Positions 33,713 through 42,986 of a DNA stretch of 64,000 nucleotides are shown here, piece by piece. Below the pieces are notes generated by a model. That model ran no database searches. It saw only the letters and a list, made by a program, of their open reading frames with translations, and was not told the origin of the DNA. Origin of the DNA: Scandinavium sp051650185 (GTDB taxonomy: Bacteria; Pseudomonadota; Gammaproteobacteria; Enterobacterales; Enterobacteriaceae). Every line of letters starts with the position of its first letter. The first letter of the stretch is position 1. The stretch is taken from positions 1 to 64,000 of the forward strand of contig NZ_JBOFIN010000127.1 in the NCBI RefSeq assembly GCF_051650185.1, in the 5' to 3' direction. Made by a program: the position numbers and the translations under genes.

Positions 33713-34807
33713 TTAATCTTGCTTTGAAATAAAATATAATGCCGAAGAGATGACTTGATGCATGTCATAATATTTATATTCAGCCAATCTTCCACCGAAG
33801 AAAACATCACCGTCATCATTGATCATAGCTTTGTATTTTTTATACAAATCCATGTTTTTAGAATTATTTACAGGGTAATATGGCTCATCACCTTTTACCC
33901 ATTCTGCTGGATATTCTCTGGTGACCACTGTATGTGAAGTTTCAACAGGATCAAAATGCTTGTGCTCAATTATCCGTGTGAATGGAACCTCAGCTTCAGT
34001 ATAGTTAACAACTGCATTCCCTTGATAATTATCAATTTGTAAAATTTCAGTTTCAAAAGAAAGAGAACGATATTCTAATTGACCATGACAGTACTCAAAA
34101 TATTCATCAATAGGACCGGTGTAAATTATTTTTTTGGCTATTCTTTTAAATTCTGATTTATTTTTTAAATAATCAACGCCCAATCTGACCTCGATACCCT
34201 CCAACATTTTTTCTACCATCTTCGTGTAACCACCTATTGGTATACCCTGGTATCTGTCGGAGAAATAATTGTTATCATATGTCATGCGGACTGGTAATCG
34301 ACTAATGATGAATGCTGGCAGATCTGCTGCCTTTCTACCCCATTGCTTTTCAGTATAGCCTTTTATCAGCTTTTCATAAATATCTCGCCCAACTAAGGAT
34401 ATCGCTTTTTCTTCTAAGTTTTCTGGCTCTTTTCCTGCTAATTCTTTTCTTTGCTCATCAATAACCATCATTGCTTCAGCAGGAGTTTTTGTTCCCCACA
34501 ACTGATAAAATGTATTCATATTAAATGGCAGGTTATAGAGCATCCCTTTATAGTTCGCCAAAGGTGAGTTAGTGAACCTATTAAACTCAACAAATGAATT
34601 CACATACTCCCATATTTCTTTGTCATTTGTGTGAAATATATGAGCTCCATACTTATGCACATGAATTCCATTAACATTTTCTGTATATGCATTCCCAGCT
34701 ATATGGTTTCTTTTTTCAATGACAAGAACTTTTTTACCTTTCTTTGTCAGTTCATGTGCACATACAGAGCCAAATAATCCAGCACCAACAATGAGATAGT
34801 CGTACAT
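33713..34807 (-). CDS. glf: Glf, UDP-galactopyranose mutase
   Basis: Flavoenzyme converting UDP-galactopyranose to UDP-galactofuranose; 364 residues (E. coli K-12 about 367). FAD-binding N-terminus (IVGAGLFGSVCAHELTKKG, IEKRNHIAGNAYTE) and family segments GAHIFHTN and EKQWGRKAADLP. It is the only sugar-nucleotide gene of the O-antigen operon and implies a galactofuranose-containing O-unit. It is A+T-rich like its neighbours and lies 11 bases after wzx. Confidence 0.95.
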   Translation of the reverse strand: MYDYLIVGAGLFGSVCAHELTKKGKKVLVIEKRNHIAGNAYTENVNGIHVHKYGAHIFHTNDKEIWEYVNSFVEFNRFTNSPLANYKGMLYNLPFNMNTFYQLWGTKTPAEAMMVIDEQRKELAGKEPENLEEKAISLVGRDIYEKLIKGYTEKQWGRKAADLPAFIISRLPVRMTYDNNYFSDRYQGIPIGGYTKMVEKMLEGIEVRLGVDYLKNKSEFKRIAKKIIYTGPIDEYFEYCHGQLEYRSLSFETEILQIDNYQGNAVVNYTEAEVPFTRIIEHKHFDPVETSHTVVTREYPAEWVKGDEPYYPVNNSKNMDLYKKYKAMINDDGDVFFGGRLAEYKYYDMHQVISSALYFISKQD

Positions 34808-34818
34808 TAATCCACCAG

Positions 34819-36066
34819 TTATTTAAAAAGATAAATGTGTTTCGAACGCAGAAATAAATACATTAATAGAGTAACAAGAGTTTCAGTTACCAATAGTGAT
34901 ATGGCTGCACCAGTTTCAGCGTAGAAGAAAACTAAAGGGAATATGATTAATAAGTTTGTTATACCACTTACAATCAGGATGCGACTAAACTGTTTTTTAT
35001 AATTATGAGTCAACATCGTTTGTACACCAAAAATGTTACTCAACACTATAATCAGGGGCAAAACTGCCATCCATCTTAAGACAATTATTGACTCCTCATA
35101 ATTTTTACCAACACCAATATTTATAATCCAAGGAGCTAGTACAAACAAAAGAATGGAGCCAATACATGCCAAACCACCCACAATGCGTATTGATTTCCTT
35201 ATTAAGGACAGCGCCTGTTGGTAGTCAGTATCAAACAATGAATTTATCCGTGGATATATCGCCTGTGTAATTGGGCTTAGAAGCCCCTGAGCAGCATTTC
35301 TGATTGTATTTGCAGCGTTAAAATAGCCTACAGCAACCGGTCCTGCGACAAAGCCAAGAATAACCGTCGTACTTGTTGTATAGAGACTAATTGCTGATGT
35401 TGACAAAAAAACATGCCAGCCATCGGCTAAACTACTTTTTATCTTCGCTCGATTAAATATCAAGCCGTGGATCCATTGCTTTTGCATGATAAGGCATAAC
35501 CCAATCATTCCGGCCAATAAATTCACCGATCCTTGAATCAAGGCCGCGAGCCAGACATCCTCTTTAGAATGAACAAGTAGAAATGTTAATGGAATAACCA
35601 GACATCGCGCCGAAATGGTGCATAGGGTTATCCATTTCATTTTTTCCATACCCTGGAAAAACCAAACTGGATAAATAATATTTCCAATAACTAATGGACT
35701 AAATGCCAGCAATATATACCATACCTGATTATATTGTGGCACAACTAAACAAGCAATAATCAGTACAATAAATGCGCCAACAGCAAGGAATATCTTAGCA
35801 AAAATAACACTCCAGAATATTTCTGTTAACTCTTTTTTATTGCCTTTGTTTTTGGCTATCTGCTGAGTAGCTGTCCAGTTGAACCCATAATCAGTGAGAA
35901 GTACAAGGTATTGCATTGAGGCCTGACAAAAACCCAGTAATCCAAAATATTCTGGCCCAAGTATGCGTACCAAATATGGAAAAGTAATCAGAGGGAGAAT
36001 ATATGAACTACCCTGAACCAGGGCTAAATAGAATATGTTTTTATTAAGTGTTGAATTAATCTTCAC
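34819..36066 (-). CDS. wzx: Wzx, O-unit flippase
   Basis: 415 residues with about 12 membrane helices; polysaccharide transporter (PST, MOP superfamily). Conserved N-terminus NIFYLALVQGSSYILPLITF, PYLVRILGPEYFGLLGF and QYLVLLTDYGFNWTATQQIA. It translocates undecaprenyl-pyrophosphate-linked O-units to the periplasm. It is the first gene of the O-antigen operon, 51 bases downstream of the JUMPstart/ops element. Confidence 0.92.
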   Translation of the reverse strand: MKINSTLNKNIFYLALVQGSSYILPLITFPYLVRILGPEYFGLLGFCQASMQYLVLLTDYGFNWTATQQIAKNKGNKKELTEIFWSVIFAKIFLAVGAFIVLIIACLVVPQYNQVWYILLAFSPLVIGNIIYPVWFFQGMEKMKWITLCTISARCLVIPLTFLLVHSKEDVWLAALIQGSVNLLAGMIGLCLIMQKQWIHGLIFNRAKIKSSLADGWHVFLSTSAISLYTTSTTVILGFVAGPVAVGYFNAANTIRNAAQGLLSPITQAIYPRINSLFDTDYQQALSLIRKSIRIVGGLACIGSILLFVLAPWIINIGVGKNYEESIIVLRWMAVLPLIIVLSNIFGVQTMLTHNYKKQFSRILIVSGITNLLIIFPLVFFYAETGAAISLLVTETLVTLLMYLFLRSKHIYLFK

Positions 36067-36117
36067 AATATTTCTTCATTATATTCATGCAACACATGTT
36101 TTAATAATTAATTAACC

Positions 36118-36156
36118 CACGCTACCGCCCCTGGCTCAACAGCTACCAGTGCACTG
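36118..36156 (-). promoter_or_regulatory. JUMPstart with ops element, O-antigen operon leader
   Basis: On the minus strand the 39 bases end in the ops core GGCGGTAGCGTG (36118-36129). RfaH binds transcribing polymerase paused at ops and suppresses early termination across long surface-polysaccharide operons. It lies 51 bases before wzx and after galF, the standard place for an O-antigen operon. The promoter should lie between here and about 36320; no convincing -35/-10 pair stands out. Confidence 0.93.
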
Positions 36157-36320
36157 AACGTAAAGTCAGTATGCGATCAGGACTAATGATTAAAAATCAA
36201 CCATCACTCCGCTCAATCTAATCCAATATTGTGGTCTTAAACACATCTCAAAACAAGTGGAAATCCCTGATTTGATGTCTAAAATGACATTTCTTACTCA
36301 GTGGCAACCCATTGATTTTG

Positions 36321-36381
36321 AAATAAAAAAAAGGCAGTGGCGTCATGAATGCGCGTTAATCGCTTCATAACCTCCCCTGCC
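36321..36381 (-). terminator. Probable terminator of galF
   Basis: On the minus strand a long hairpin closes with GGCAG...CTGCC (36372-36376 and about 36333-36337), has an inner stem around TTATGAA/TTCATGA, and exits into eight T residues (A-run 36325-36332). It begins about 30 bases past the galF stop. Confidence 0.6.
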
Positions 36382-36410
36382 GTTCAGTTTGGCATACTGC
36401 TTCCTGGGAA

Positions 36411-37304
36411 TCAGCCTACCAATAATTTCTTGATGCTTTCTCGGAACTTAGCACCTTCTTTCAGGTTACGCAGGCCGTACTGTACGAATGCCTGCATATA
36501 GCCCATTTTCTTACCGCAGTCGTAGCTGTCGCCGGTCATCAACATGGCATCGACGGACTGTTTCTTCGCCAGTTCGGCAATAGCGTCAGTCAGTTGCACG
36601 CGGCCCCAGGCACCTGGCTCGGTTTTTTCCAGTTCTGCCCAGACATCTGCGGAAAGCACATAGCGGCCAACTGCCATCAGGTCAGAATCCAGCGTCTGCG
36701 GCTGGTCTGGTTTTTCAACGAACTCAACAATGCGGCTCACATTGCCTTCGTTGTCCAGTGGCTCTTTGGTTTTGATGATGGAGTATTCGCTCAGGTCGCC
36801 GTCCATATGCTTCGCCAACACCTGGCTACGGCCTGTTTCATTGAAACGGGCAACCATCGCGGCAAGGTTATAGCGCAGTGGGTCAGCTGTGGCGTTATCC
36901 AGAATGATATCTGGCAGCACAACCACAAACGGGTTATCGCCAACAATCGGGCGAGCGCACAGAATGGAATGGCCCAGGCCCAGTGGCTGCGCCTGGCGCA
37001 CGTTCATGATAGTCACACCCGGCGGACAGATAGACTGCACTTCGGCCAGCAGCTGACGCTTAACGCGCTGCTCCAGCAGTGACTCAAGCTCATAAGAGGT
37101 GTCGAAGTGGTTTTCCACGGCGTTCTTGGACGCGTGGGTGACCAGGACGATTTCTTTGATCCCTGCAGCAACAATTTCGTCGACGATGTATTGGATCATC
37201 GGCTTGTCAACGATCGGCAGCATTTCTTTCGGAATAGCCTTGGTGGCAGGAAGCATATGCATCCCGAGGCCCGCTACCGGAATTACTGCTTTCAAATTAA
37301 TCAT
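36411..37304 (-). CDS. galF: GalF, GalU-like uridylyltransferase subunit
   Basis: 297 residues, close to E. coli GalF. The nucleotide loop reads VAGLGMHMLPATKAIPKEM where active GalU has GLGTRMLP; GalF proteins share this change and are regarded as poorly active relatives that modulate GalU and UDP-glucose levels. The start at 37304 is picked for family length; an in-frame ATG 12 bases upstream exists. It is the conserved boundary gene between the colanic-acid and O-antigen clusters. Confidence 0.93.
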   Translation of the reverse strand: MINLKAVIPVAGLGMHMLPATKAIPKEMLPIVDKPMIQYIVDEIVAAGIKEIVLVTHASKNAVENHFDTSYELESLLEQRVKRQLLAEVQSICPPGVTIMNVRQAQPLGLGHSILCARPIVGDNPFVVVLPDIILDNATADPLRYNLAAMVARFNETGRSQVLAKHMDGDLSEYSIIKTKEPLDNEGNVSRIVEFVEKPDQPQTLDSDLMAVGRYVLSADVWAELEKTEPGAWGRVQLTDAIAELAKKQSVDAMLMTGDSYDCGKKMGYMQAFVQYGLRNLKEGAKFRESIKKLLVG

Positions 37305-37411
37305 TATCATGTCCACCTGTGAATGGTTGAAGAATTATAGCCAGTCAGGACGTTTAATCCAGCACGTTTTTTTGATGATACCTGGCTAAATTTGATAAAA
37401 CTTCAGGTTCA

Positions 37412-37449
37412 ATCCGAGAGTTAGCAAGCTTTTCCAGGAATCCTCGGAT
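37412..37449 (-). other. Inverted repeat between wcaM and galF
   Basis: AATCCGAG (37412-37419) and CTCGGATT (37442-37449) form an 8-bp stem around a 22-base loop, immediately after the wcaM stop. No T-run follows, so it looks more like a transcript-end stabiliser than a terminator. Confidence 0.45.
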
Positions 37450-38856
37450 TTACCGCCCCGGCAGCCTAAAATTCAGCCCGCTGGCGTTAATCGTGTGCTG
37501 ATCGACCCGGTCGATATCCACGGAGCGCACGCCCTTTTCATTCACGGCTTTGATGTTCGCGAGCGACAGCAAGGTGTCCTCTTTCGCCATAAATTTACCC
37601 CGCACATCTTTGCGTAAATCGAAGTTCATCGACAGCGCCGGGCCGCGGTCTGCATCCTGCATAACGTTGATATTACGCATGAAAAGGTGCTGCGGCTTGT
37701 TGTGCAGCTCCAGCGAGGCGCGTTTGATATCGAGGTTGGTGATGGAGACAAACGACGGCGCATTGCCTGATGAAATCTGGATGCCCCGCAGTTTGGTCGG
37801 CATGTCCGTGTTGTCCATCCTGATATTCGAGAGCTGGAAGTTCTGCGGTATCGAGAGGTAATTGCCCTTAATCACGCCGTAGCCAATCAGCATTCCGGCG
37901 CTATTGACCATCTCGACATTATCAATAATGAAATTATCACAGCCGTAAATTGCCACCGTGGCGTTATCGATTCCCGCCTGTTTACTGAACGCCGGGGTGA
38001 TATTTTGCGCTTTTACATTACGAATGATGAAGTGTTTGCCATTTTCCACATGCACCAGCTGACGACAATTTCGGCCGGTGATGTTCGCCACGACAAAGTT
38101 TTTGACCGACTGATCTTCCGGATAACTGTTGTTATACGTGCTGCCCGCAAGCCCTATTCCGATGCCCCAGTTTATCTTGCCGTTGGTGCAGTTAATGGTG
38201 TCGATCACATGGTCAGAAATGAGAATGTTCTTATCATTAATGGCGACATTCCATTCAATCGCATCGCCCTGTAACTGGGTAAAACGGCCGTTAGTTATTT
38301 TCACGCCATCAAACTGGTTATGAAATCCCTGCCTTAAAATGCCGTAGTTCGCTTTGGTGATGGTGATGTTATCGATAAGCAAGTTGCGCATCGTGCGGGT
38401 GTCTTTCCCGCCGATGAAAATCTGCGCGACCGGGCCATAGCCGCTCATCGTCACCCCTTCAATCACGCAGTCTGATCCACGCACATCCAGGCAGATATTG
38501 TTGAGCGTGCCCTGATGGCTGCCGATGATTTTACAGCCATCCTGCAACGCGAAGCGCCCTCGCCCGTTGCCGTTCAGCGCGCCTTCTATTTGCAGCGTTT
38601 TCCCCGGAGGGATGATGATGCCGGTATTGATGTTTTCACAGGTCACGCCTTGCGGAACGGTGACCACATCGCTGTCTTTGAAGGCATCGTTGAAGGCCCG
38701 AATCCAGTCATTGTGCGTGTTGTAGGCCCGGATATCTGCGGCTTTGGTTTGCCCAACCGCCAAAGCGGCAGGGCTGTTAATGAGAGGCAGAGCAGCCAGC
38801 GCAGAGCTGGCTTGAAGGAAGTGTCGTCGTGAGAGGGAGTACTTTTTTGCAGTCAT
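37450..38856 (-). CDS. wcaM: WcaM, colanic-acid cluster protein with a Tat-type leader
   Basis: 468 residues (E. coli 464). A twin-arginine signal is evident: SLSRRHFLQASSALAALPL at residues 7-25. The rest resembles a right-handed parallel beta-helix (repeated short beta segments such as DCVIEGVTMSGYG, RNLLIDNITITK, NFIIDNVEMVNS), the fold of pectate-lyase-like proteins. Its biochemical role in colanic acid is not settled. It is the last gene of the cps operon, 9 bases after wcaL. Confidence 0.92.
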   Translation of the reverse strand: MTAKKYSLSRRHFLQASSALAALPLINSPAALAVGQTKAADIRAYNTHNDWIRAFNDAFKDSDVVTVPQGVTCENINTGIIIPPGKTLQIEGALNGNGRGRFALQDGCKIIGSHQGTLNNICLDVRGSDCVIEGVTMSGYGPVAQIFIGGKDTRTMRNLLIDNITITKANYGILRQGFHNQFDGVKITNGRFTQLQGDAIEWNVAINDKNILISDHVIDTINCTNGKINWGIGIGLAGSTYNNSYPEDQSVKNFVVANITGRNCRQLVHVENGKHFIIRNVKAQNITPAFSKQAGIDNATVAIYGCDNFIIDNVEMVNSAGMLIGYGVIKGNYLSIPQNFQLSNIRMDNTDMPTKLRGIQISSGNAPSFVSITNLDIKRASLELHNKPQHLFMRNINVMQDADRGPALSMNFDLRKDVRGKFMAKEDTLLSLANIKAVNEKGVRSVDIDRVDQHTINASGLNFRLPGR

Positions 38857-38865
38857 GCGACCTCT

Positions 38866-40086
38866 TTACAGCGTCTGCAGCAGGCTCGCCAGTTGGCGGT
38901 TGATCACCTGCTGGTTAAAGGTGGTTTCCACTTTTTCGCGCGCCTTCGTGACGACAGGCTCCAGCGTTTGCTGTTCATAAGCGCTCAGCGCACTCAGGCG
39001 ATTGGCTAACGCAGCCGCGTCATTTTCAGGGACCAGCCAGCCTGATTCGTCCGTTTCAATCAGCTCAGGAATGCCACTGTGAAGGGTCGATACCACCGGA
39101 ATGCCGACCGCCATCGCTTCCATCAGCGCCACCGGAATGCCTTCCATATCTCCGTCGGTGCCAGTGACGGAGGGCAGCAGGAACACATCCGCTTCATCGA
39201 GCATCGCTTTGACTTCATGACTTGGCTTAAAGCCCGGCATCTCCACCACGTCTTCAAGCTGATACTGCTCGATTAGCGTTTTCAGGCGGCGTTCCCACGG
39301 GCCGATACCAAGAATGCGATAGTGGAAATCAACGCCACGCTGTTTGAGCTGGCGGCAGGCTTCAATCGCCACGTGCAGCCCTTTTTTCTCGGTCAGACGG
39401 GCAACAGAAATGATCTGCAGGGTTTTCCCCGGCTCTTTGGCGGCGCGCAGAGCGAAGCGATCCATGTTCACGCCCATGCGCGACACCGCAATCTTCTCCG
39501 GCGGGCAGCCCATGGTTTGCAGGCGCTTCGCCCACAGGTCGCTAATCGGCAGCATCAAATCGCCACGGCGGAACAGCTGCTGATACTCCGGGGTGTAATG
39601 CTGAAGCACTTCTCGGCTGGAAATATCCACGCCGTGGAACACAGTCGCAATTTTGCCGCGGATCACGCCCAGCTCGCGCAGTTTGGCAGCGGTCACGCCC
39701 GCCGGGCCGAAATGGGCGATAAAGACATCTGCGCTGATAGGCTCAGGATTTTTCGCCGTAATGGAGGAAAGGATCAGGTTACGCGCCTCATTGCCATAAC
39801 GACGCGGATCAAGCGAACGCCAGGTGGCCGCGCGATGCAACCCTTTCAGCGTGTTGGTGGCCCGGTAACGCAGCTTCGCCAGCTTGCCTTCCGGTTCAGC
39901 CTGCAACCAGCGCGTTTTCTCCGCCAGGCCATAACGCCTGAAGGCTTCATGGGTGTTGGTCATGTCGCCTTTCAGCAGCGAGACAATCTCCACCTCATAA
40001 CCCATGTCGATAAACGCGACTATCTGATTTAAAACAAACGTCTCTGACGACAGTGGGAATTTTAACAGGAAGAATCCAATCTTCAT
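38866..40086 (-). CDS. wcaL: WcaL, colanic-acid glycosyltransferase
   Basis: 406 residues, GT4 family, GT-B fold. The donor lobe starts near IISVARLTEKKGLHVAIEA and the E-x7-E motif is in MEGIPVALMEAMAVG. In E. coli it acts late in assembly of the colanic repeat, probably as a galactosyltransferase (assignment from family knowledge). Its start overlaps the wcaK stop by 4 bases. Confidence 0.93.
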   Translation of the reverse strand: MKIGFFLLKFPLSSETFVLNQIVAFIDMGYEVEIVSLLKGDMTNTHEAFRRYGLAEKTRWLQAEPEGKLAKLRYRATNTLKGLHRAATWRSLDPRRYGNEARNLILSSITAKNPEPISADVFIAHFGPAGVTAAKLRELGVIRGKIATVFHGVDISSREVLQHYTPEYQQLFRRGDLMLPISDLWAKRLQTMGCPPEKIAVSRMGVNMDRFALRAAKEPGKTLQIISVARLTEKKGLHVAIEACRQLKQRGVDFHYRILGIGPWERRLKTLIEQYQLEDVVEMPGFKPSHEVKAMLDEADVFLLPSVTGTDGDMEGIPVALMEAMAVGIPVVSTLHSGIPELIETDESGWLVPENDAAALANRLSALSAYEQQTLEPVVTKAREKVETTFNQQVINRQLASLLQTL

Positions 40087-41363
40087 TTCACCTCCTTGAT
40101 ACGGTCGAGGACCGATTTCACCATATGTATTCCGTTTTCACGCTCGGCTTTGACCGCCACGCGCAGGCGTTCGTTGATAGCAGGCAGTTGGCCCAGTGTG
40201 TCAGCCACCATCGCGCCAAGGCTTCCATCCAGCAAATGTCTGATATCAATCGCCATTTCCGGCATGCCGAGCTGCTGCATGATACCGGCGGATTTGTGTT
40301 CGTAATTGATGGCAATGGCTGGCGTGTCGAAGTTCATCGAGATAATCGCCGAATGCAGGCGTGTGCCCACCGTCAGGTCGCACGCGCCAAGAATTTTGCC
40401 CATTTCAAGGTCGTTGAGCTCATCCATCACCACGTGATACTGAGCAGGATCCTGAATGTGCTGACGCAAATTCAACGCCACCATCCGGTCATCTTTGTTG
40501 TAGCTGTCGATTCCGGTACAGGTCGACAGCGCAATCACCTGATAACCCGCCTCAATAATGCGATTCACCACGCCCGCAAAGGCTTCTTCGTAGGCCTGCT
40601 GGGTTGTGCCAAGGCGCTTATCGAACGGGGCAAGTTCACGCAGGGTGATAGCCACGCTTTTCTTTTGGCTGATGGTTTTTAGCCAGTGTTCGACAGCATA
40701 GCTCGGCGTGAAATCGTCGTTGTGGTGCTCGACCAGCCAGGCGGTATCCACGCCCTGCTCGACTTTCGCCGTGGTGATGTCGCTGCGCTTCATCAGGTTC
40801 AGGCTGACCGATTCACGCAGGATCAGCGCATCACACTGCGCAAACACATGGTTTGCCAGCTGGTTAAACTGCGGATCCTGGAAGGGCCCCACGCTGTGGC
40901 CAATCATGTACAACGGCTTTTTCGCCATAAAGGTACAAAGCGCGTGCTCAAACTGCGGCGCGCCATACAAATCCACAAAGAACGAGCCGCCGACCTGGAT
41001 GATGGCGTCGTAGTTGCTGAGCAAACGGACAAAATCGGTGAAGCCCTGAGCGATGCGGATATTGCGCAGCTTGCCCGTGTCGGTCACGCGGGAAAGCAGC
41101 ACCTGATGCTGATAGCGACGACGCAGGATTTTCTTCACCCGCCCCATCACCCCGGCAGCATTGTTGTGCTGCTTCATCTGCGCATACAGCGGGTCGCCCA
41201 TCACCGGGCGGTTCAGCAGCCAGGATGAACTCACCGGATAGCGGCTCATCACGTCCACTTCAGCATCCGGGTTCAGGGTGTTGATGGCATCAAGCAGGCC
41301 GCGCAGAATGGCGCTGTCGCCGCGATTACCACAGGTGTGATTGCCTAGAATCAGTAATTTCAT
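40083..41363 (-). CDS. wcaK: WcaK, polysaccharide pyruvyl transferase
   Basis: 426 residues, PS_pyruv_trans family. N-terminus LLILGNHTCGNRGDSAILRG is typical. The C-terminal domain includes CDLTVGTRLHSAIISMNFDTP, with the conserved histidine region for PEP binding. It adds the pyruvyl ketal to the terminal galactose of colanic acid. Downstream (minus strand) of palindromic repeat 1, which separates it from wzxC. Confidence 0.94.
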   Translation of the reverse strand: MKLLILGNHTCGNRGDSAILRGLLDAINTLNPDAEVDVMSRYPVSSSWLLNRPVMGDPLYAQMKQHNNAAGVMGRVKKILRRRYQHQVLLSRVTDTGKLRNIRIAQGFTDFVRLLSNYDAIIQVGGSFFVDLYGAPQFEHALCTFMAKKPLYMIGHSVGPFQDPQFNQLANHVFAQCDALILRESVSLNLMKRSDITTAKVEQGVDTAWLVEHHNDDFTPSYAVEHWLKTISQKKSVAITLRELAPFDKRLGTTQQAYEEAFAGVVNRIIEAGYQVIALSTCTGIDSYNKDDRMVALNLRQHIQDPAQYHVVMDELNDLEMGKILGACDLTVGTRLHSAIISMNFDTPAIAINYEHKSAGIMQQLGMPEMAIDIRHLLDGSLGAMVADTLGQLPAINERLRVAVKAERENGIHMVKSVLDRIKEVK

Positions 41364-41411
41364 GTATGACCTCTAAATCGGGGTTCTTCATTCATCGGGA
41401 GCTGCCTGATG

Positions 41412-41492
41412 CCCTCTCCCTAACCCTCTCCCACGGGGAGAGGGAATGATTTCTCCCCTCGCCCTTAGGGAGAGGGGCCGGGGGAGAGGGGC
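41412..41492. repeat. GC-rich palindromic repeat, copy 1 (between wzxC and wcaK)
   Basis: An imperfect palindrome made of CCCTCTCCC-type arms: outer CCCTCTCCCTAACCC (41412-41426), inner hairpin CCCTCTCCCACGGGGAGAGGG, then a right arm ending GGGGCCGGGGGAGAGGGG. It is the reverse-complement orientation of copies 2 and 3. It fills nearly all of the 135-base gap between wzxC and wcaK. Confidence 0.85.
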
Positions 41493-41498
41493 TGGCAC

Positions 41499-42977
41499 TC
41501 AACCAGCCCGCAATAACACTTTCATTTTTTCACTGCGGCACAGCTGCCGTTTCATCTCCACCACCAGCGGGTGGCGTGAGAGCACAATCATCAGCGCAAA
41601 TGCAGCCGCGCCTGCGGCCACCTGCACGGCGAGCAGTAGCGGTAAGGGCAGCGCGTTCTTCAGCACCACGCCCAGGCCGTAGCTCACCGCCAGCGTCGGC
41701 AGCGACAGGTAAAACGGCAGCCACAGGCTCAGCATGTATTCGCGATAGCTTGAGCCCAGCACGGGTTTAATCATCACGAAGTAGCTCAGCACGGTGTTGA
41801 TGATCTGCACGAGTAAAAAGCCCAGCGTCACGCCCAGCGCGCCTGCCAGATGGCCGCCTGCGATAATCGCCGGAATGAACAAGAAGGTTTTAAAGACGTT
41901 GAATTTGAAGCTGATATCGACGCGAGCTTTGGCCATCAGCAGCGAGCCAATCGGGTTGCCGACAGAACGCAACAGCCCCACCACGCACAGCAGTTGCAGC
42001 ACAGGGACAATGCTGACCCACTTCTCGCCAAACACCAGCGGCACCATGTTGTTGCTGACCACCATCAGGCCGAGCAGCACCGGGAAGTTGATGATCCCCA
42101 CTACCGACAGCAGCTTGTAGAAGTTCACGCGAAGCTTCGCGGTATCATCCTGAATCTTGGCAAACGCCGGAAAAAGCACGCGGGTGATAATCGGGTTGAG
42201 CTTCATCGGCGGCACAACCGCCACGTTGTACGCCAGGTTGTAGCCCCCGGCGACGCTCGCGCCAAGAATACGCGCCAGCACCAGCGTCGACAGATTCGTG
42301 TTCACATAGTTGATGATGCTGTCTGCCGTCAGCCACGCGCCAAAGCGCAGGTTCGAGGAGACAGACGCCAGTGAAAAATGCAGGCCCGGGCGGTAAATCT
42401 TGCGTCCAGACCAGCCGAAAAGCAGCGTGCGCACGGCACTGTTCACCAGATAACCCAGAATGGCCGTCATCGCCAACGGCCAGAAATGAGCGCTGATCAC
42501 CGTGAAGGTAAACCCGGCCAGCACGGCCGAGGTTTCAATCATGCCAATCTTGTTGAATTCCAGCTCTTTTTGCATCAGCGCGCGGAACTGCTGCCCGTGT
42601 GGGATAACCACAAACGCGAACGACAGCGTACGCATCAACGGCGCCAGATCCGGGTTATGCAACACGCTGGCAATCACCCCGCTCAGGGAAAAGACCAGCG
42701 CGAAAACCACCATCCCCAGGCCAACGTTCAGCCAGTACAGGGTGGTGAGCTCAAGGTGGCTTATCTCTTTACGCTGGATGATGGAGTTGGCGATGCCGAA
42801 ATCCGACAGCGTGTCCGCGAGGGCGATGATCACCAGCGATACGGTCAGCAGGCCGAACTGGTGATTGTCGATAATGCGGGCCAGCACGGTCATCTGCACC
42901 AGCCCCAGACCGATAATCACCACGGTCGCCATCGCGGACCATTTGGCCCCGCTAATGGTTTTTTCTCTCAGGCTCAT
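41499..42977 (-). CDS. wzxC: WzxC, colanic-acid unit flippase
   Basis: 492 residues with about 14 hydrophobic helices (E. coli WzxC 492); PST/MOP family. N-terminus SLREKTISGAKWSAMATVVIIG, then LARIIDNHQFGLLTVSLVII. It moves undecaprenyl-linked colanic units across the inner membrane. It lies 9 bases after wcaJ and is followed by repeat copy 1. Confidence 0.95.
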   Translation of the reverse strand: MSLREKTISGAKWSAMATVVIIGLGLVQMTVLARIIDNHQFGLLTVSLVIIALADTLSDFGIANSIIQRKEISHLELTTLYWLNVGLGMVVFALVFSLSGVIASVLHNPDLAPLMRTLSFAFVVIPHGQQFRALMQKELEFNKIGMIETSAVLAGFTFTVISAHFWPLAMTAILGYLVNSAVRTLLFGWSGRKIYRPGLHFSLASVSSNLRFGAWLTADSIINYVNTNLSTLVLARILGASVAGGYNLAYNVAVVPPMKLNPIITRVLFPAFAKIQDDTAKLRVNFYKLLSVVGIINFPVLLGLMVVSNNMVPLVFGEKWVSIVPVLQLLCVVGLLRSVGNPIGSLLMAKARVDISFKFNVFKTFLFIPAIIAGGHLAGALGVTLGFLLVQIINTVLSYFVMIKPVLGSSYREYMLSLWLPFYLSLPTLAVSYGLGVVLKNALPLPLLLAVQVAAGAAAFALMIVLSRHPLVVEMKRQLCRSEKMKVLLRAG

Positions 42978-42986
42978 CTCGCTACC

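Noticed and set aside
23694..36156. Insertion sequence or prophage behind the A+T-rich segment
   Set aside because: No transposase, integrase or terminal inverted repeats were found; the composition fits a normally exchanged O-antigen locus.
36411..37304. Calling this gene galU
   Set aside because: The GLGMHMLP loop and its location between cps and O-antigen clusters identify galF.
39322..40032. Long antisense frames over wcaL, and similar ones over cpsG, gmd-fcl and wza
   Set aside because: These mirror GC-rich coding sequence on the opposite strand, show no recognisable protein features, and lack ribosome sites.
41401..41495. CRISPR-like or telomere-like array from the repeated CCCTCTCCC/GGGAGAGGG motifs
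   Set aside because: The motifs form one nested palindrome without regular spacing or unique spacers; the same element recurs singly at two other junctions.
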